The notes: generated by a model from the sequence alone, not told the origin. Positions 21,908 through 35,588 are shown, counted from the first letter of the stretch. The stretch: 64,000 nucleotides of DNA from Mugil cephalus (GCF_022458985.1 NC_061770.1:34205599-34269598), one strand, 5' to 3'. A program made the numbers and translations.

Positions 21908-24900
21908 TTAATTTACCTGTAGAGATTTCGTGTAGCGGCTGACTGGACAGCAGCCTCTCTAATAATCCGGTAATTTCCCATTTATTTTTGTATGTATCTC
22001 AAAAGCCATTGACAGCCACTACATTTATAACAATATTCTCATTGTTGAGAATGCTGCTACTAGTCCTGTTTTAAATCAACTGTACACACAATAGTGACAT
22101 TGTGTAATTGTAGATGAGAGGTAAAACATTTTTGGTTCACCTTAGCCAGAGGTCCTCCAGTATTTCATCCTCACAACAGTAGCTAAGTCCTAACTCAAGC
22201 ATTCAGAGATGGCAATACTTTCCTTTTAAGATTTGTGTCTGCACTAATACAGTTTCCTGGGACTTACGTTGGCAAATGAGGGCACAGGTGACGATGCATT
22301 CCAGCTGTTGTTAACGTACTGGTCTACAGATGTCAGTATTGCACCATATAAAGCCGCAGAAGAAGAAGAAGAAGAAGCTGGTTAACGTAGATAAAATAGG
22401 GCTGGTTTCTCTATATAAATATGGACAATGCATCTCTCCTTCCTTGTATGTGAAGCCAAATCATGTACAGCTCCCCCCGGTGGTTAGAGACTGCAGTGTA
22501 GCTCATATAAGTTCCACCTCTTCCATGTTAGTCGATGGGAGATGGGCTAAAAATGAAAACACTAAAATACACGGCAAATAATTTTGTTACAAGAATGGTT
22601 CCTGTTATCTCAGTTTTGATGTATGTTCACGTTGTGTATTTTCTGGATATATATTAAGCTTTAGATATTTGACACTATAGAAACAGCAAGTGACATAATG
22701 ACGACCACCAGTTGCCATGTTGTAAAAAAAAGGAATAAACATTCCACATAAGTTCAGTGTATAATTTGACATTTCCGTATAACTGTGGTGCATAACTGTT
22801 TAATTTTAGGACCAAGTCCTAACACGGAGGGGGTGGAGCTTATGACCTATGCTGCAGCCTCCAACCGCCAGGGGGAGCTCTACTTGCTTTGGCTTCATTT
22901 TTGAGAGACAATTACGCCTCCATATTTACATTTTGTCTATTATGAACAATTAAAATAAGTTCAGTGTGCAACATTTCCTTATATCTGGGGGAGGTAGAGC
23001 AGAGTGTAGTAGGAAGTGTGGGCGGGGCGTCGATAATGTAACTCCGCCCTCACACCGTACTGATGAGACTCTGGCTCCAAACTCGCAACATGGCGTCGCC
23101 CGTATCTCCGGGAAAATGGCGCCGGTTTTACCAATGTGAGGAACTGGGAAACATGTAGTCCATATTTATATACAGTCTATGGTCTTCACTCTTAAAGGAG
23201 CTGTTCCTCCGTCCATCTTTATACTGTCTTTGTTTCAAACCTTTGAGAAACTGGCAATGCATAACACAGTCGTCAGATTATTCACAGTAGCCGTCATAGT
23301 CGTCAGACACAGCTGCAGATACAGAAACATGAGCCCCACGTTGAGGTAAAACAGTGATTCTATGGAAACTATGTTGAGATTGATAATTAATTCGTGTTGA
23401 CAGCAGCTCGTGTCCACGTCAGCATCTAAGGACGGAGCAGAGGGTGTTGAAGGGTGAACTGCATCATGTTAAGTCTGACTGTGAGGTCGTTTTCCTCAGG
23501 ATTGTGTTGAAGGAAATGGTTATTTTGGTGTTGAAGCCATAAATCAGTGTGAAACGTGGAGACTGGAATAAAACAGTTAGCATTTTTCAGTACACCTGAT
23601 TTCTGCCATATTTTTTTTTTGTTTGTTTGTTTTTTAATTTATGCTCGTCTGAATATTTAATTCAAAGCGATGCCTGTTTGTTCTCGTGACATTCCCGCGC
23701 CTCCTCGTCGAACCTGCCTCTCGTCCACGTCGTGCTTCATTGACTGCCTTAATTTTGTCTTTGCTCGGAGACGGTGATCATGGTGATTATAGAGATTGAT
23801 TAACTGAACCGTGTTTTTGTCGAACTCGTCCATTAACAGAATAAAAGGTGATTTTTGGAACCGTTTTCCCTGTCGTTCTTTCAGTTCTTTTTGTGTATTT
23901 TTAGCTGCGTCTTTGGCAGCGCTCTCTGTTGGAATGTGTTTTTGTGATGAATGTGACGAATAGCAGCCTTAAAAATAGCTCCTGAAAGCCTTTTAGTTCC
24001 TTAAATAGGCAGCGGGGCTGAGGGTGAAACATCAGAAGAGTTTGGTGTACGTCTCTCATGTGTCTTCCACTTCCTCTTTTCCGCCACTAGACGGTGACTA
24101 GAGTCTGTTCAGTCACGTTAGATGAACTGAGCCAGTGTTCACTGCTAAAAGGTGGATGTTTTGTTAATAAGCAGAAGTGATGCATCCATTGTTAATATAA
24201 CAATAATAAAAAAATCAGCTGAGCTAAAAAAAAAACCCTCAAAAATTAAACTCTTAAAGCCATTTGGTGCATGCAGCTGCAGAAATAAATTCACTTTACT
24301 TGGTGACTTTATTCGTCCCCAAGGGGAAATTTCTTTGTGACAGTAGCTCGAATAGGTGCAAGGTGTCAAAATTTAAAAATAAAAATAATGAAATAAATAC
24401 AGTAAAGTACGATAGAATATAATGGTATAAGCAAAAACAAAAAGTACAAGACTTGCATTTGTACATATCGACAGGTGTCTTTATCACTTCCCGCTGAGAC
24501 CTGAATTTCTTAGAGCACGTGAGTCACATAAGGAATTTACATTGAATTAACAAGCAAAAAATAAATAAATAAATCCATATTATCCGTATCATTAATCCCA
24601 TTATTCCAATGTAACATGCTAATTTTGTAGATTTTCTTACTTATAATATAATATTATATTTTATTTAAACCTTGTTATTTAATTTTTACCTATATTTCAT
24701 TTTCTATTTTATTTTGATTTTATTTTATTAGACTTTTACCTATATTTAATTTTTATTTTATTTCAACTTTCTTTATTTTACTACATTTTTATTTATGTTT
24801 TAATTTATTTTAACTTTTTTTAAATTTTATTTTATCTTTTTACTTACTACTGTGACCAAGCATTTTCCCTTGTAGATGATTAAAGTCTAAGTTTGTGGTT

Positions 24901-27600
24901 TATATTTACTTGTATTTCTGTGTCTTGCAGATTTGTACATACGCTAATCTGTGATATTTTTTGCAAGTGTTATTCAAGATTGTTGTTTTTTATGTATAAC
25001 TGAGCTATTCATACAATCCCTAGTGGATCAATGAAGTCTAACTTAGGTGACATTATTAAATATTTAAGTAACTAAGGAGATACGCAGCGTTTTAGCAGGA
25101 GGTTTGCTTCTCTGTTTTTTCATCAGATCAAATGTGGGTGGGCCACACAACTTATATTTCCCTGCTTCGCCTTATCAGTTTGGTACATTCATGATGATCT
25201 GATCTGAAGTGGAACGCCACAGGGATGACTTGCAAAAGTAGAAGTAACTGCTATTTTTAATTTTGTGGCGCTGGGACCCACAACTCAACAGCAGGTGGCA
25301 GCAAAGAGCAGAAATTGCAATGGGAAACGACTTGTTGATATTTATAAGTTATCATTCTGTTGTGTCACTTGTCCTGTCCCACTTGACATCAAACTGGGCT
25401 GAATGTGGCCCCATGAACTGAAACGAGTTTGACAGCCCTGATCGAGTCCAAATGTTCCCAAATGTAAGAGACTCTCAGAGGACACATGTCCCTTCAAACC
25501 TGAGCTTGGTACTAATCAAAGAAAGACAGAGTTTTACAGAACAGAAAACAAAAAAACAAACTAAATGTAGTTTAGTTAGTTTAAGTTCCATTGGGACAAG
25601 GTAAGAGCGTTCATGGAGGCGGCCATCTTGTTTTCCGACTTCTGTAACTGGAACGCCGATAACTTGGATGTGACGTCATTCCCAGCTCCGGCCTCCGAGG
25701 TAAAACATGGAAAGCCAAGTCCAAAAGTCTCTTGTCGGTCATAATGTTGGTGTAAGTTTTGTTATGCGTCAGGTGGAGTGGATCGGAAGCTTCTGTGTGC
25801 GTTGAATCATGTCTTCTTGCTTGTACGTTTCCTCCACAGCCTCTAAAAGTGACTGGGGGGGTGGATTGGGGGAGTTTGATGTGAAGGTCCAGATCACCTA
25901 CACAAAAACAACAACACTATTCAGCACTAGGCTGAATTGAGGAAGCTCTGGACATTCAAATGAACACAGGGAAACTCATTTGAATTAGTCAAATCTGTAG
26001 CTAAACTCACCTCACGTCTCTTTAGTTGCAGCATAAAAGCCTGAGTTGTGAGACTTGTTGCGTGGTTGGACTTTACACTAGTGGAGCTGGTCGATATTTG
26101 GATGTTTGCTCTCATCGTATCATCAAAGACAACTCAAAGGCAAAAGCGATGCCCAGTTTAACTTAAACATTTCGTTATGGGTGCAAACATCTTAGAAAAT
26201 TAGCACCGTCATCCATTTATTTTGAAGGTAGAGCAGTCTGTCTGTCCAGATATTATTATTAAGTCTGAGAGTTGTTGAGTGATATGTGATAGAACTTCGT
26301 TTTTGCTGGTTAACAGTGACAGCGTTCGCCTCCAGCTTCCCTCTGTTTTGCCTCCGGGTAACGCCGTGATGTCACGGTGACTCAGGCCAGGAAGGGGTCT
26401 ATATATTTATAAATCACATCTTACAACGCGCTGTAGAGTATTAGTAAATGCTACTGAAAACCACATGACTTATAATAATAGGAAACTTATATGAGGAAAT
26501 GCCCAATAATGATGTTCGATACCATCGATTTCCTTTCTGATCCGATACTGAGTAAAATTCAAGCTGGTATCGGCATACTAATACGATACTAATACTTTGT
26601 GTGAATACGCTCTAATGTGTCTGGTAAACCTAAAAAAAAAAAAAAAAAAAGTAGTGTATTTCAAATCATAGCTTCATAAAGAACACAAAACATCAGAGTA
26701 ATTTATTTATTTTAAACTCTGAAGTATATTGAGTTAGTGGCCTCATTTACTATATAGCCTGGTATCGATATTTCAGTATCGATCCGCACATGCACTAATG
26801 CACAATGAAAGGATGAGGCAGCTGGGAATGATTTTTTTTCTCAGGCATATTCTAAAAAGAAATATGATGGTATATTCATATGCAAAAACTAATGCCCAGG
26901 AATTGATGGTGCATAATTGCATAAACAAAGAAAAAACTCCCCAAATGCAGTGTTGCTAACGCTTTAGAGCATCCACATTTTTTATTTATACCTATTACGA
27001 CAAACCTCTGCAGAGCGAAATGAATGAACAGCCACAATCACAATGGTTCTCTGAGTAATTTATTCAGTAAAAGTCAAATCAAACATATTATGGGTGCTAT
27101 TTGATAAATTAGTTACATAAAATAACAGGGAGGATTCACAGACTACCAGGATCCTCCTCCTCCTCTAGTAATTCATAATTAAACACGTGTCTTTCTTCAG
27201 TCCCCCTGAGTACTACGCTGGGTAAGATACAGTAGTCTGTAGAGTCACATTCACATTCTGAACACTGCTTTAACATTAATAGATTCAAGTCTGCTTCATT
27301 TCGACGACTTCGGACTTTAACGTCTGATACCTGATGCCCCGTTCATTAGACAGCGCTACTTAAACCTGAAATGTGTCGGAATCAGTACAGTACTACAGGA
27401 GTGAGCCTTAAAGGAACATTTTTGCACCATAAACAGCATGATTATCGCAGCCTCGCACAATACGGTCCGTCTGTACTAGTTCCAGTGTTCGCACACGTAC
27501 AAAACCAGCTCAGCCTCCATCTCTAATAACTCTCTCTGTTGTGCAAGTGAACGCGGCAAAAAGTGCACATGGTTTCTCCGATCGGACGGCATCGTGTTGT
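21908..27600. other. Gene-free region downstream of aco1
   Basis: AATAAA hexamers at 22734 and 23567 are possible aco1 3' ends. About 22800-23180 looks like a dispersed repeat ending in TATATACAGTCTATGG. About 23640-23880 is a low-repeat, moderately GC block (possible conserved non-coding DNA). 24540-24840 is AT-rich low-complexity DNA, and 26515-26795 is the short copy of the 10.6-kb repeat. No gene recognised. Confidence 0.45.
26515..26795 (+). mobile_element. Internally deleted copy of the 10557-11190 repeat
   Basis: Left part matches from TTCTGATCCGATACTGAG on, and the right end GGTATCGATATTTCAGTATC follows directly after CATTTACTATATA, where the long copy has about 380 bp more. Confidence 0.65.
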
Positions 27601-27634
27601 CGACACACATTTCACATAAAAAGAGTTTGCAATA

Positions 27635-28214
27635 GAGGGTGTGAACGTGACGTCACAGCTGGCTGAAGTCTCCGTGGTTACGGCCACTGAGCGGCAAAAA
27701 GTTACAGATGAACATGGAGATTAGCAGCATTAGCTTGAATCATAGACTTTAATAGCATCTAAATTGTAAAAAGTGAAGAGCTGTTGTGTGATTGACTGAA
27801 CCACAGATTTGAGTCAGAGTTATATTTTTACATGTATCTGCGAAAAGTAGAAGAAGTAAATGTATCACTGCCCTGTATTTGTTGATGAAGGGCTGTCAGA
27901 TAAATTTGTGGATGTTGTTGTTTTGGCGTAGTTATGGTCAGATGCTACAATATTGTATGGCTAACATTACTGCTCAGTGCAGATCAATAGCGTTAGCATC
28001 TTTGATGTAGCTACATTTATCGTAACTGAAATGACCTAAAACTAACTGAAACTAGCTGATCCATTTTTCCAAATCCAAACTAGTTCGTATGGATCATTGT
28101 CAAGTCCTTCATTTTATCTGATGATCCACATTTTTCTCACTGTATTTACTGATGCATTTCACCATGTTTTTGACACTCAGGGGGGCGTGGCCCCAGGCGT
28201 CAGTGCATACCCTC
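27635..28214 (+). mobile_element. 580-bp inverted-repeat transposon with relic THAP exon (copy B)
   Basis: Left end GAGGGTGTGAACGTGACGTC and right end GCATACCCTC mirror each other and match copy A at 786-1185. The relic at about 27774-27840 reads KSCCVID then TGA, and after one missing base continues in the THAP frame. TA flanks both ends. Confidence 0.7.
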
Positions 28215-28684
28215 TATTTAAAACTGAGAAAGACAACAAAACCGACAAACACGACAGAGAAAACACACATTCTCCCAGTTTGTTTTCATTCTAAAGCACA
28301 GTTTATGCCTCCGCAGGACGTAAGTGGCGTAACCTACGTACGTAGCCTACGGTCTGTGTCTTTTTTGCCAGTCAGATTAATTTGTCGTTCTACTTCCTGC
28401 TTCACTTTCAACAATGGTGACTGAAACTTTCGCAAACATTTTGCATTCGATGAGTCGTAGAAATGTTTGCATCTCCGAACTTCCTCAGTTAACCTTTCGT
28501 TGATGTGTTCCATCTTTGTTGATACAAAACAGCCAATTAAAAAAAAATCATGAGCTGGAGAAGCAGCTGGGAGATTCTCCAGCTCTGGAATTTTTGATTT
28601 AGACTGTCGCCATGACTACGCATAGCTACGCCATCAAATTGACGCAGAAGCATAAACTGCACACAACGCTGACAGTTGTGGTCC

Positions 28685-28716
<32 letters not shown>

Positions 28717-30524
28717 TCTACATGTTGACGTTTCGTCCATGGAAATCCAAGTTGTTCAACTCAAGTTACATTTTGTGCAAAATTTACGGAAAAGTCCAGA
28801 ACAAGCAGCTAAACGTGACAACAAAATAGAAAATGCCAGCAGGACTTCTTTGCATCCATGAATTCTGTGGCTCACATAATGCCCATCATTCACATACAGT
28901 AAGTATGTATACAACAACATAAATGAATATTAGAAAAAGCTAGTTACTAAACACATGTGGAAAGGCTTGGTCTGAATTTGAAGCACTGAGCAACAAAAAC
29001 AGGGTTATTCAGGGTTGCGGGTCCCGGGATCAGAATGTTTAAAAAAGAAGAAGGAAGCAAGAATAATTTCTTCTTTTGCAATTCAGAGCAGGCAAATTAA
29101 TAAACGCTAGCTTCTTCAGTAAGGTTAGCATTCAGCCTACATAGCCAACTATTAAGTTAGCAATTTTCTATGACAGCTAGTTTGTTTGTATCATTTCCTG
29201 TCTTTTTATGAGGCTGCAAAACAACAACTGTTCTTTCTTTTTGTTTATCTTAAATGATTGGTAGAAAATTAAGCAATTAAAATAGCAAGGGATTGCGTTT
29301 TCATGATTAAAACTAATCATTTTGTCGGGATCGTATAAGAATTTTAAAACATGCTTTATGACTTGAATATAATAACAATATTTTATCGAGTGCAAATCTA
29401 TGCAGGAAGTCACTGAAGATAAAGACGCACAGTCACGTCATTTTTGATCAACACTGTTTCCAAACTATGGCTTTTAGTCTGAGGGGTTGCTGATCATCAC
29501 ATGACGTGAAAACAGCAGCCCCCCCCCCCTCCGGCTTTGTCGTCCTCGTTTCATCCACATTCACAAAGCGGGGTCTTAATGCGCGAGCTCTATTGAAGTT
29601 TGTTTGTTTGTTTGTGCAAAACATTAAAAACAAAAGACAGGAATGTGCATCCATGCAAACAGGAGATGTCGCCCCTGCATCGCTAACACACTTTTAACAT
29701 CTAAGTAGTCCCAGTGTTCTAGGAAAAATTGTCAGCAAGACATTGTCTTTCGCTTTTTTTGTTTGTTTGTTTGTTTGTTTGTTTGTTTGTGGTAGTTGTC
29801 CTTTAAGATTTGAATGGGAGCATGGCTTTTGAGCAACAGGAGCGATTTCAAACTGCCCCTTCAAAGTGCTTAAACGGAGGACCGATACGAGCCCTCGGCT
29901 ATTTCTGCACTTCCTCCTGCAAGGCTCACTTGCTGAGACACAGAGAGGAAGTGAGACTTGTGTAAGTCAGAGGAAGAGATGGTACAGTTAACAAAGGTCG
30001 GGGGAAAAGAAGTGGTTAAATTCAGCACGAAACAATGGCTTCAACAGTCCAGAGTTATTGTCCTAGGTCGGGGGAAGGGGAAGTGTAACAGACAAAAACA
30101 AAAGGACCTGACAGCTCACCAGAAACTTATGTAAATGGCCCCACTGACTTCAAAGCCACATGATTAAAACATTACATGAGTTCTCCAAGGTAGCAACAAT
30201 TTGTACTTGAGTGTAGAGTCCCGAGAGGTAGTTATTATCCCCACCACCGCTCAGACATCCTGTTGGAACATGCTGGAGCAGCTCTGGGGAAAGAACTGGC
30301 AAGGACTTTTAATATCCACTCAAGCAGACAGCAGCCACCCTGCAGTGAACTCAGAAGGTAATCCTTTTCGTCTCCTGCTGTCCCCAGTTTCCCTTTATGA
30401 AAGCTTGACTGGACTCACAAAAAAGGGGGGTTGGAGTTGGAGTGGGGTATTGTTTTCTTGTGCGATGGCTCTATGTGCATGTGCAAATCTTCCTTCACAG
30501 TCGAGATGGCGAATGCCGCCGCGA
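28215..30524. other. Intergenic, no gene recognised
   Basis: Contains (AAC)n at 28685-28713, (TTTG)n at 29757-29790 and a block at 28440-28520 that recurs near 51690-51790 (TTAACCTTTC-TCGATGTGTT). Nothing coding is supported. Confidence 0.45.
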
Positions 30525-31661
30525 TTAGTGGCATTTCAGGTGTTTCCTGGGGTGTTCCTTTTCTAGCTGGTCCCTCTGGGGTCCGTAGATGCAGTTGGCG
30601 TGCCAGGAGAACCACATGATGATTGAGACAATGGTGGTCTGGAGGAGGAGCATCACCCCGTAGGTGGAAATGGCGGTCGGCCCAGGTAGGTCGGCGAGGG
30701 TGGCGGGGGGCAGTATCAGGTTCGGGCTGAGCAGGATGGCCCTCACCTCGGCCTTGATCATGTGCAGCTCGTCGAGGATCGACAAAAACGTGCAGCAGTG
30801 GAACCACTGGTGGCTGTGGCCCCAGATGTCGAACCGACCCGGGGCCAGGCGCTCGGGCAGCTTGCTGATGTTGAAGACGGCCGACACCACCAGCCAGAGG
30901 CAGTGGCGGTAGAAGAAGCTGGGCATGGAGGAGGAAGCATCGAAGGACGAGGAGGCGGCAGAATAAGGCGATCTGGTGAGGAGGCGGTAGAAGACCGGCG
31001 TGGAGGAGACGAGGAACGGGAGAAGGAAAACCAAGGTCCGGATGATGTACCGATGCCGCCTCCACCTTTGGCGAGTGTTGCAGCACGATAAGACGCAAAT
31101 GATGGCCACAACGCAAGCGGACGGGATGTAGAAGGTGTCGAAGAACGCTGAGAACTCTGGGATTGCATAGGATGATGACGCCGCAGGTTGGGAGCTCTTG
31201 CGGCCTCCTGTGTCCACTATCCCCGCCCGAGGATGGATGTAGTAGTAGTACGCCAACGAGGACCCAACTGTGTAGGCGCTGATGGTGCCGTAATCCACAA
31301 AGAAGCAAACTTCTCTCACGACCAGAGACATCGAGTTCAGCAGGTGGGCCATGCTGCTAGCCATCAGCAGACAGAACACCCCGATGAAGTAGTTCCACAG
31401 CGGGTAGAAGAACGGAGCATCGCCGTTGGGGGCGCCTTCCCAACCGAACACCTCCACGAAATAGTAAAAGAAAATGAAAACTGGAAGGAAATGTGTCCAG
31501 AAGTTTCCCGTTTCGTTGGTAGGCCTGAAAGCTGACATTAGACATTCCTTCAAGCTGTAGTTTGGGAAGCGGTAGCCGGTTAGGATGAAGTTTTCGGTGA
31601 CCCGGGGCGGTACATCCGTGTACCTCAGAAGAGGCAACGCCTGGCCGCAGTTCAGAATCAT
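30525..31661 (-). CDS. Progestin and adipoQ receptor family protein (PAQR9-like membrane progestin receptor)
   Basis: Single-exon, 378-aa seven-helix membrane protein of the PAQR family; the mPR branch is proposed to bind progestins at the cell surface. Conserved family residues are visible: TNET-NFWTH at 48-57, S102 and H106 (SSMAH), D123 (DYG), and GHSHQWFH at 281-288, with the SKLPERLAPGRFD run just before it. Hydrophobic helices lie at about 55-73, 88-108, 118-138, 176-194, 207-225, 250-266 and 328-352. The basic C-terminal tail is probably cytoplasmic or extracellular depending on mPR topology. Intronless structure, length and the SKxPER and TFLSIxD matches favour PAQR9 over PAQR5/6/7/8, but this ranking is from memory, so no symbol is given. 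A Ser/Ala-rich stretch at 156-165 and 233-246 is unusual. It lies alone between aco1 and the LRR gene and shares no obvious regulation with them. Confidence 0.9.
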   Translation of the reverse strand: MILNCGQALPLLRYTDVPPRVTENFILTGYRFPNYSLKECLMSAFRPTNETGNFWTHFLPVFIFFYYFVEVFGWEGAPNGDAPFFYPLWNYFIGVFCLLMASSMAHLLNSMSLVVREVCFFVDYGTISAYTVGSSLAYYYYIHPRAGIVDTGGRKSSQPAASSSYAIPEFSAFFDTFYIPSACVVAIICVLSCCNTRQRWRRHRYIIRTLVFLLPFLVSSTPVFYRLLTRSPYSAASSSFDASSSMPSFFYRHCLWLVVSAVFNISKLPERLAPGRFDIWGHSHQWFHCCTFLSILDELHMIKAEVRAILLSPNLILPPATLADLPGPTAISTYGVMLLLQTTIVSIIMWFSWHANCIYGPQRDQLEKEHPRKHLKCH

Positions 31662-34080
31662 AATGGAGACAGGTCACTCGGCTAAAAGCTTTAGCTTGAG
31701 TTTCTTTATGAAGCACTTTGTTTTTATTGCTTGGCAGGAGCCAATGAGTGAACTATGAGTGCTTAAGGCATCTAGGCATCTGCCCTAGCTCCTTTCAGAC
31801 CTTTGATCCTACCTTCCACAGACTGCAGACCTCCTGGGCTAATCCAAAGAGCAGAATGACCGACTCCAGACCACTTTCTTGGTTAATATTTGCTTTCCAT
31901 TTCCTCTTTGACCCAAGGCTACTATTCAAAGGTCAGCGGTAGACTCAACTAGAAATGCATAGGACTTAGGCTGCACGGATGATGTGTTGTCATGCATAGT
32001 TGAGCAGCAGCAGCAACAAACACAAATGAAGGTCACTTATTGCAGCGGTACAAGGTTGAACAGTATCCGTGCAGCTGAGATGCGTCCGCTGAGCTCCGTG
32101 GTATGTAGGTCATGCTGGCCATTAGGATTATATCAGGCTCCTGTTCCCTCCTGTTGTTGCAGGTCCCGTATCCTGTTCCCGTATCCAGTTCATTCAGCTC
32201 CCATTCCGCTGCAAAGCAGGCGGCCGGAGAGGAGAAAAAGATCCGCTGCGATTAGTCCTCAAGGTCATTTTTGTAAATAGATAAAATAAAATAAAGCAAT
32301 TTGATTGCGAGTTAACAGCGCCTTTTTGTCGCAGTTTAAAGGCTTGGACGCGGACGAGAGCGCAGTGCACCGTTTGGCTGAAGGCAGCCGGCGAAGCGGT
32401 GAGAAGGACGGGACACTATTTGACAGGCACAAGGTATCCTCACTGTAAAAGAGAGGTTCCTGTTAGGACTTTCAGAATAAAAGCAAATACAATACTCGAG
32501 CTTTGGCTTAGTGATATACTTCATACGATCTATATCTATGCCATGAATTATTATTAAGTTTAATTTTTTATGTCATGGACTGAGGCAGATTAACAAACAA
32601 AATATTAGATTCAACTTTATTGTCATTAAACATGTAGAGGTTCAGCATCTCACCAGAAATGTATGCACCATAAATAGTAGTGGTATAGTAAAGGTTGTTT
32701 TTATAGCATATAAACAATGTTTACAGATGTAAAACCTATGTACAGTACAATATACAAATACACAATGATTTATTGAGGTACTATGAACATGTTATACAGA
32801 CGGATTTCTGCGTTAAATGTAAGGAGAGCGTAAGTAGGAACTATAATTCTGTGCATACAGGTTGTTTAAAGTATATTAATAATATGATCAGATATAAAGT
32901 AGCTTTAACTTTTATTTAACCTTTTTTATTTCTCTGAGTAATTGAACATAAGAACATAAACTCCACGCAAATCCGTTCTTCACAAGGTGACGACCAGGAT
33001 TGAGAAAACCAGCAAAATATTGACTGTATATTAGAATTTGTTTCATTTATTTACTTTTTTTTCTTTTCTTTTTTACAGGTTTTCCTGTAAATTAATTACT
33101 TTGAATTTTTTTCTAATTAAAAAAAAATAAATAAATAAAATTGATGATTCCCCTGTAATATGTTGTATATACACAACATATGCTAGTATAGTTGTATAAT
33201 ACAGGATTAAAACAGTCTATTCACTGTATTAATGTGTAAATATTGTTATTATTTCTCATTCTGGCACCCTTAGACTTACACTTAGATTTAAAACAACCAC
33301 AAAGAAAATTGCTTGGACATAATAAATGAATAAATAAATAAATAACAATAAAAAGAAAAATGAAAAAACTCAGGAGAACCACAAGTAAAAATAAGATCAA
33401 ATAAAATAAGATTAAAATAAAATAAAATATAGTAAAATTAAGTAAAATAAAAATTGTGTAACCAAAGAAAATGTGCAAAATTAGCATATGAACAAATGGA
33501 ATATAGATGATAGTGAGATGCAAAGTGTCCATTAACATGAATAACATGGAGTTATCTGTTAAATCCGTGTGGATTTCTACATTATTTCATTCATATAGTT
33601 TTAGTTACACGGTGCCTCTAGTCGAGCCTTGAGAGCTTTATGTTGAAGGCGCTTCAGCCCCGTTTCCGGCCTCGTTCTCGCTCTCCGCGTGCCTCGAGGC
33701 AGCTGAACTAATTAAAAGCTTCTAACTGTCTGCGTCTTTTTCGCTCCTTCCTGGTGTCAGTGCGGCTCGTAGACGTCGACGCGACAAAACACAGAGAGAA
33801 CAAGGATGAACCCAGACAGAGAGAGAGAGAAAAAGCTTTGCTCCGGTCTCCGTATCTGCTTTAAATGCACAGTCCGTCTCGTTGGGTAATAATCCTGTTA
33901 CTCTGAGGCCCCCCCACCACCACAACCCTTCCCCTCCACCCCTCTACTACCCCCCTCTCCTTTCAGACAGTGTGGGACACAACTTGATTAAATTATGTCA
34001 GAAGAGCCGCTGTGTGGAATTAGCGTTTATTACAAGACCTGATTAATCGATCGATCAATAAACCAATCAATTAATTAATC
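31662..34080. other. Intergenic upstream of the PAQR gene
   Basis: The PAQR promoter presumably lies just above 31661 on the minus strand, but no core element is clear. 32540-33540 is AT-rich. A low-repeat block at 33600-34080 with several ATTA/TAAT cores ends at the microsatellites. Confidence 0.4.
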
Positions 34081-34081
34081 T

Positions 34082-34133
<52 letters not shown>

Positions 34134-34138
34134 TAATT

Positions 34139-34212
<74 letters not shown>

Positions 34213-34213
34213 C
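34081..34213 (+). repeat. Adjacent microsatellites (TTTC)n and (TATC)n
   Basis: About 13 TTTC units (34081-34134), a short spacer, then about 18 TATC units (34140-34213). Confidence 0.95.
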
Positions 34214-34782
34214 TTTCATATTTCTGGTCTGATGTTTCTTAAAGTAACGAGCAAAAGGTACTTAATAATAAAAATAGAATATAATAGAAACAGTGTATAA
34301 TGAGATTGCAGAGCTTCTCCTTTTAAACATGACTAAACCTGCAGCAGAGGTATCAGCCCCACCGCCCTCCCTCTCCACCCTCTACACCCTCCAGCCATGG
34401 CTGCGGTGGCCAGATGGCCAGGAAGTCTCTGAGGCAGCTATTCAGGCAGGGTGGGGTGCGGGAGGCAGGACTCTCTTTCCAAGCCCTTGAGGAATAAGAA
34501 GCAGGCCAGGCTTCAGAGAGAGGGAGTGAGCCCCAGCATGCCTTTTTAATTAAGGCTGGAAGATGTAAGAGTTATGGAGCCGCGCCTTCAGCTGCTCATT
34601 GTGATAACATGCACATAAAAGAGAACGGACTTTAACCCTTACATCATGTCAAAATGTTTTAAAAGTGCATTTTTCCTTTTACTATGTTGGTAAATTCTGA
34701 AAATCTCTACAAAAAAGAAAAGAAAGTGACATGTGTTGCGTAAACCTGCCAGTAACGTTGGTGCGCGCCTATGGATCATAGC

Positions 34783-34930
34783 AGGGGCGTCACTAGGTTT
34801 TAAGGACAGGGAGGCTCAGCCCCCAGAGATCCGCACAGAAACGTCACAAACAGCTGAAAAAGACTAAGAATTTATTTATTGTTATTATTTTTTTAAGCAC
34901 ATAGCAACAACAAACACAAGACCCAACAGT
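34783..34930 (+). repeat. Interspersed repeat, copy 2 of 629-785
   Basis: Same blocks as the first copy: GGGGCGTCACTAGGTTTT and GGAGGCTCAGCCCC. Confidence 0.6.
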
Positions 34931-35588
34931 TACTATTAATAACTCATCAACTTTAGCCTTTTGGCCGAATAAATAACATTTAACACAGCGCTAACGGTTA
35001 GATATTTAGATATGTGGATGATAAACATTGTTTTTTTTTTGAGCCATGGGTTCATTTTGACCCGCTAACACAAAAGACGAAGGCACATTTCTAACACGTT
35101 ATAACAGTCCAAGGACCACTGTATCCATGGAAACGTTATACTCACTAGAACATGGTTATGGTCTTCATTACATTCAGATCTAACTGGGATCTATTATGTG
35201 GAAGGAAGTTATGCAGAAAATGTTTAAAACGCCCTCAGCGACTCTTTGGCTACACCAGGAATGTCTGGATACTCTAACAGTCGTTTTCTCTCCTCCTTTC
35301 TTTCTTTCTTTCTTTCTTTCTTTTAGGAGCAATAAAGTTATATTTCATTGCGTAAAAAAAGGCACGTTGCAACTCAGCTGTTGCCTGACGGCTCATGTTG
35401 TTTGGCAGAGAGGTCAGAATTTTATATTCCACGCCCGTGAAAAGAATGAACTCTTATCTTTATAGGAGAGAAACAAAAAAAAAAAAACTCAAAGGTAACA
35501 GAGAATGAGGCAATAACGAGGATGCACATGCATCAGTCACACCTTATAATCTAGGAGCATTCCTGCACAGTCATGAGAACATGAGTTT

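Noticed and set aside
28676-28861. Open frame with a poly-Thr run
   Set aside because: Translation of the (AAC)n microsatellite, no other coding sign.
30415-31308. 297-codon minus-strand open frame overlapping the PAQR gene in another frame
   Set aside because: Lies inside a GC-rich real gene, has His/Pro/Leu-rich composition and no domain; a shadow of PAQR codon use.
30664-31535. Plus-strand open frames opposite the PAQR gene
   Set aside because: Antisense shadows with no recognisable features or splice context.
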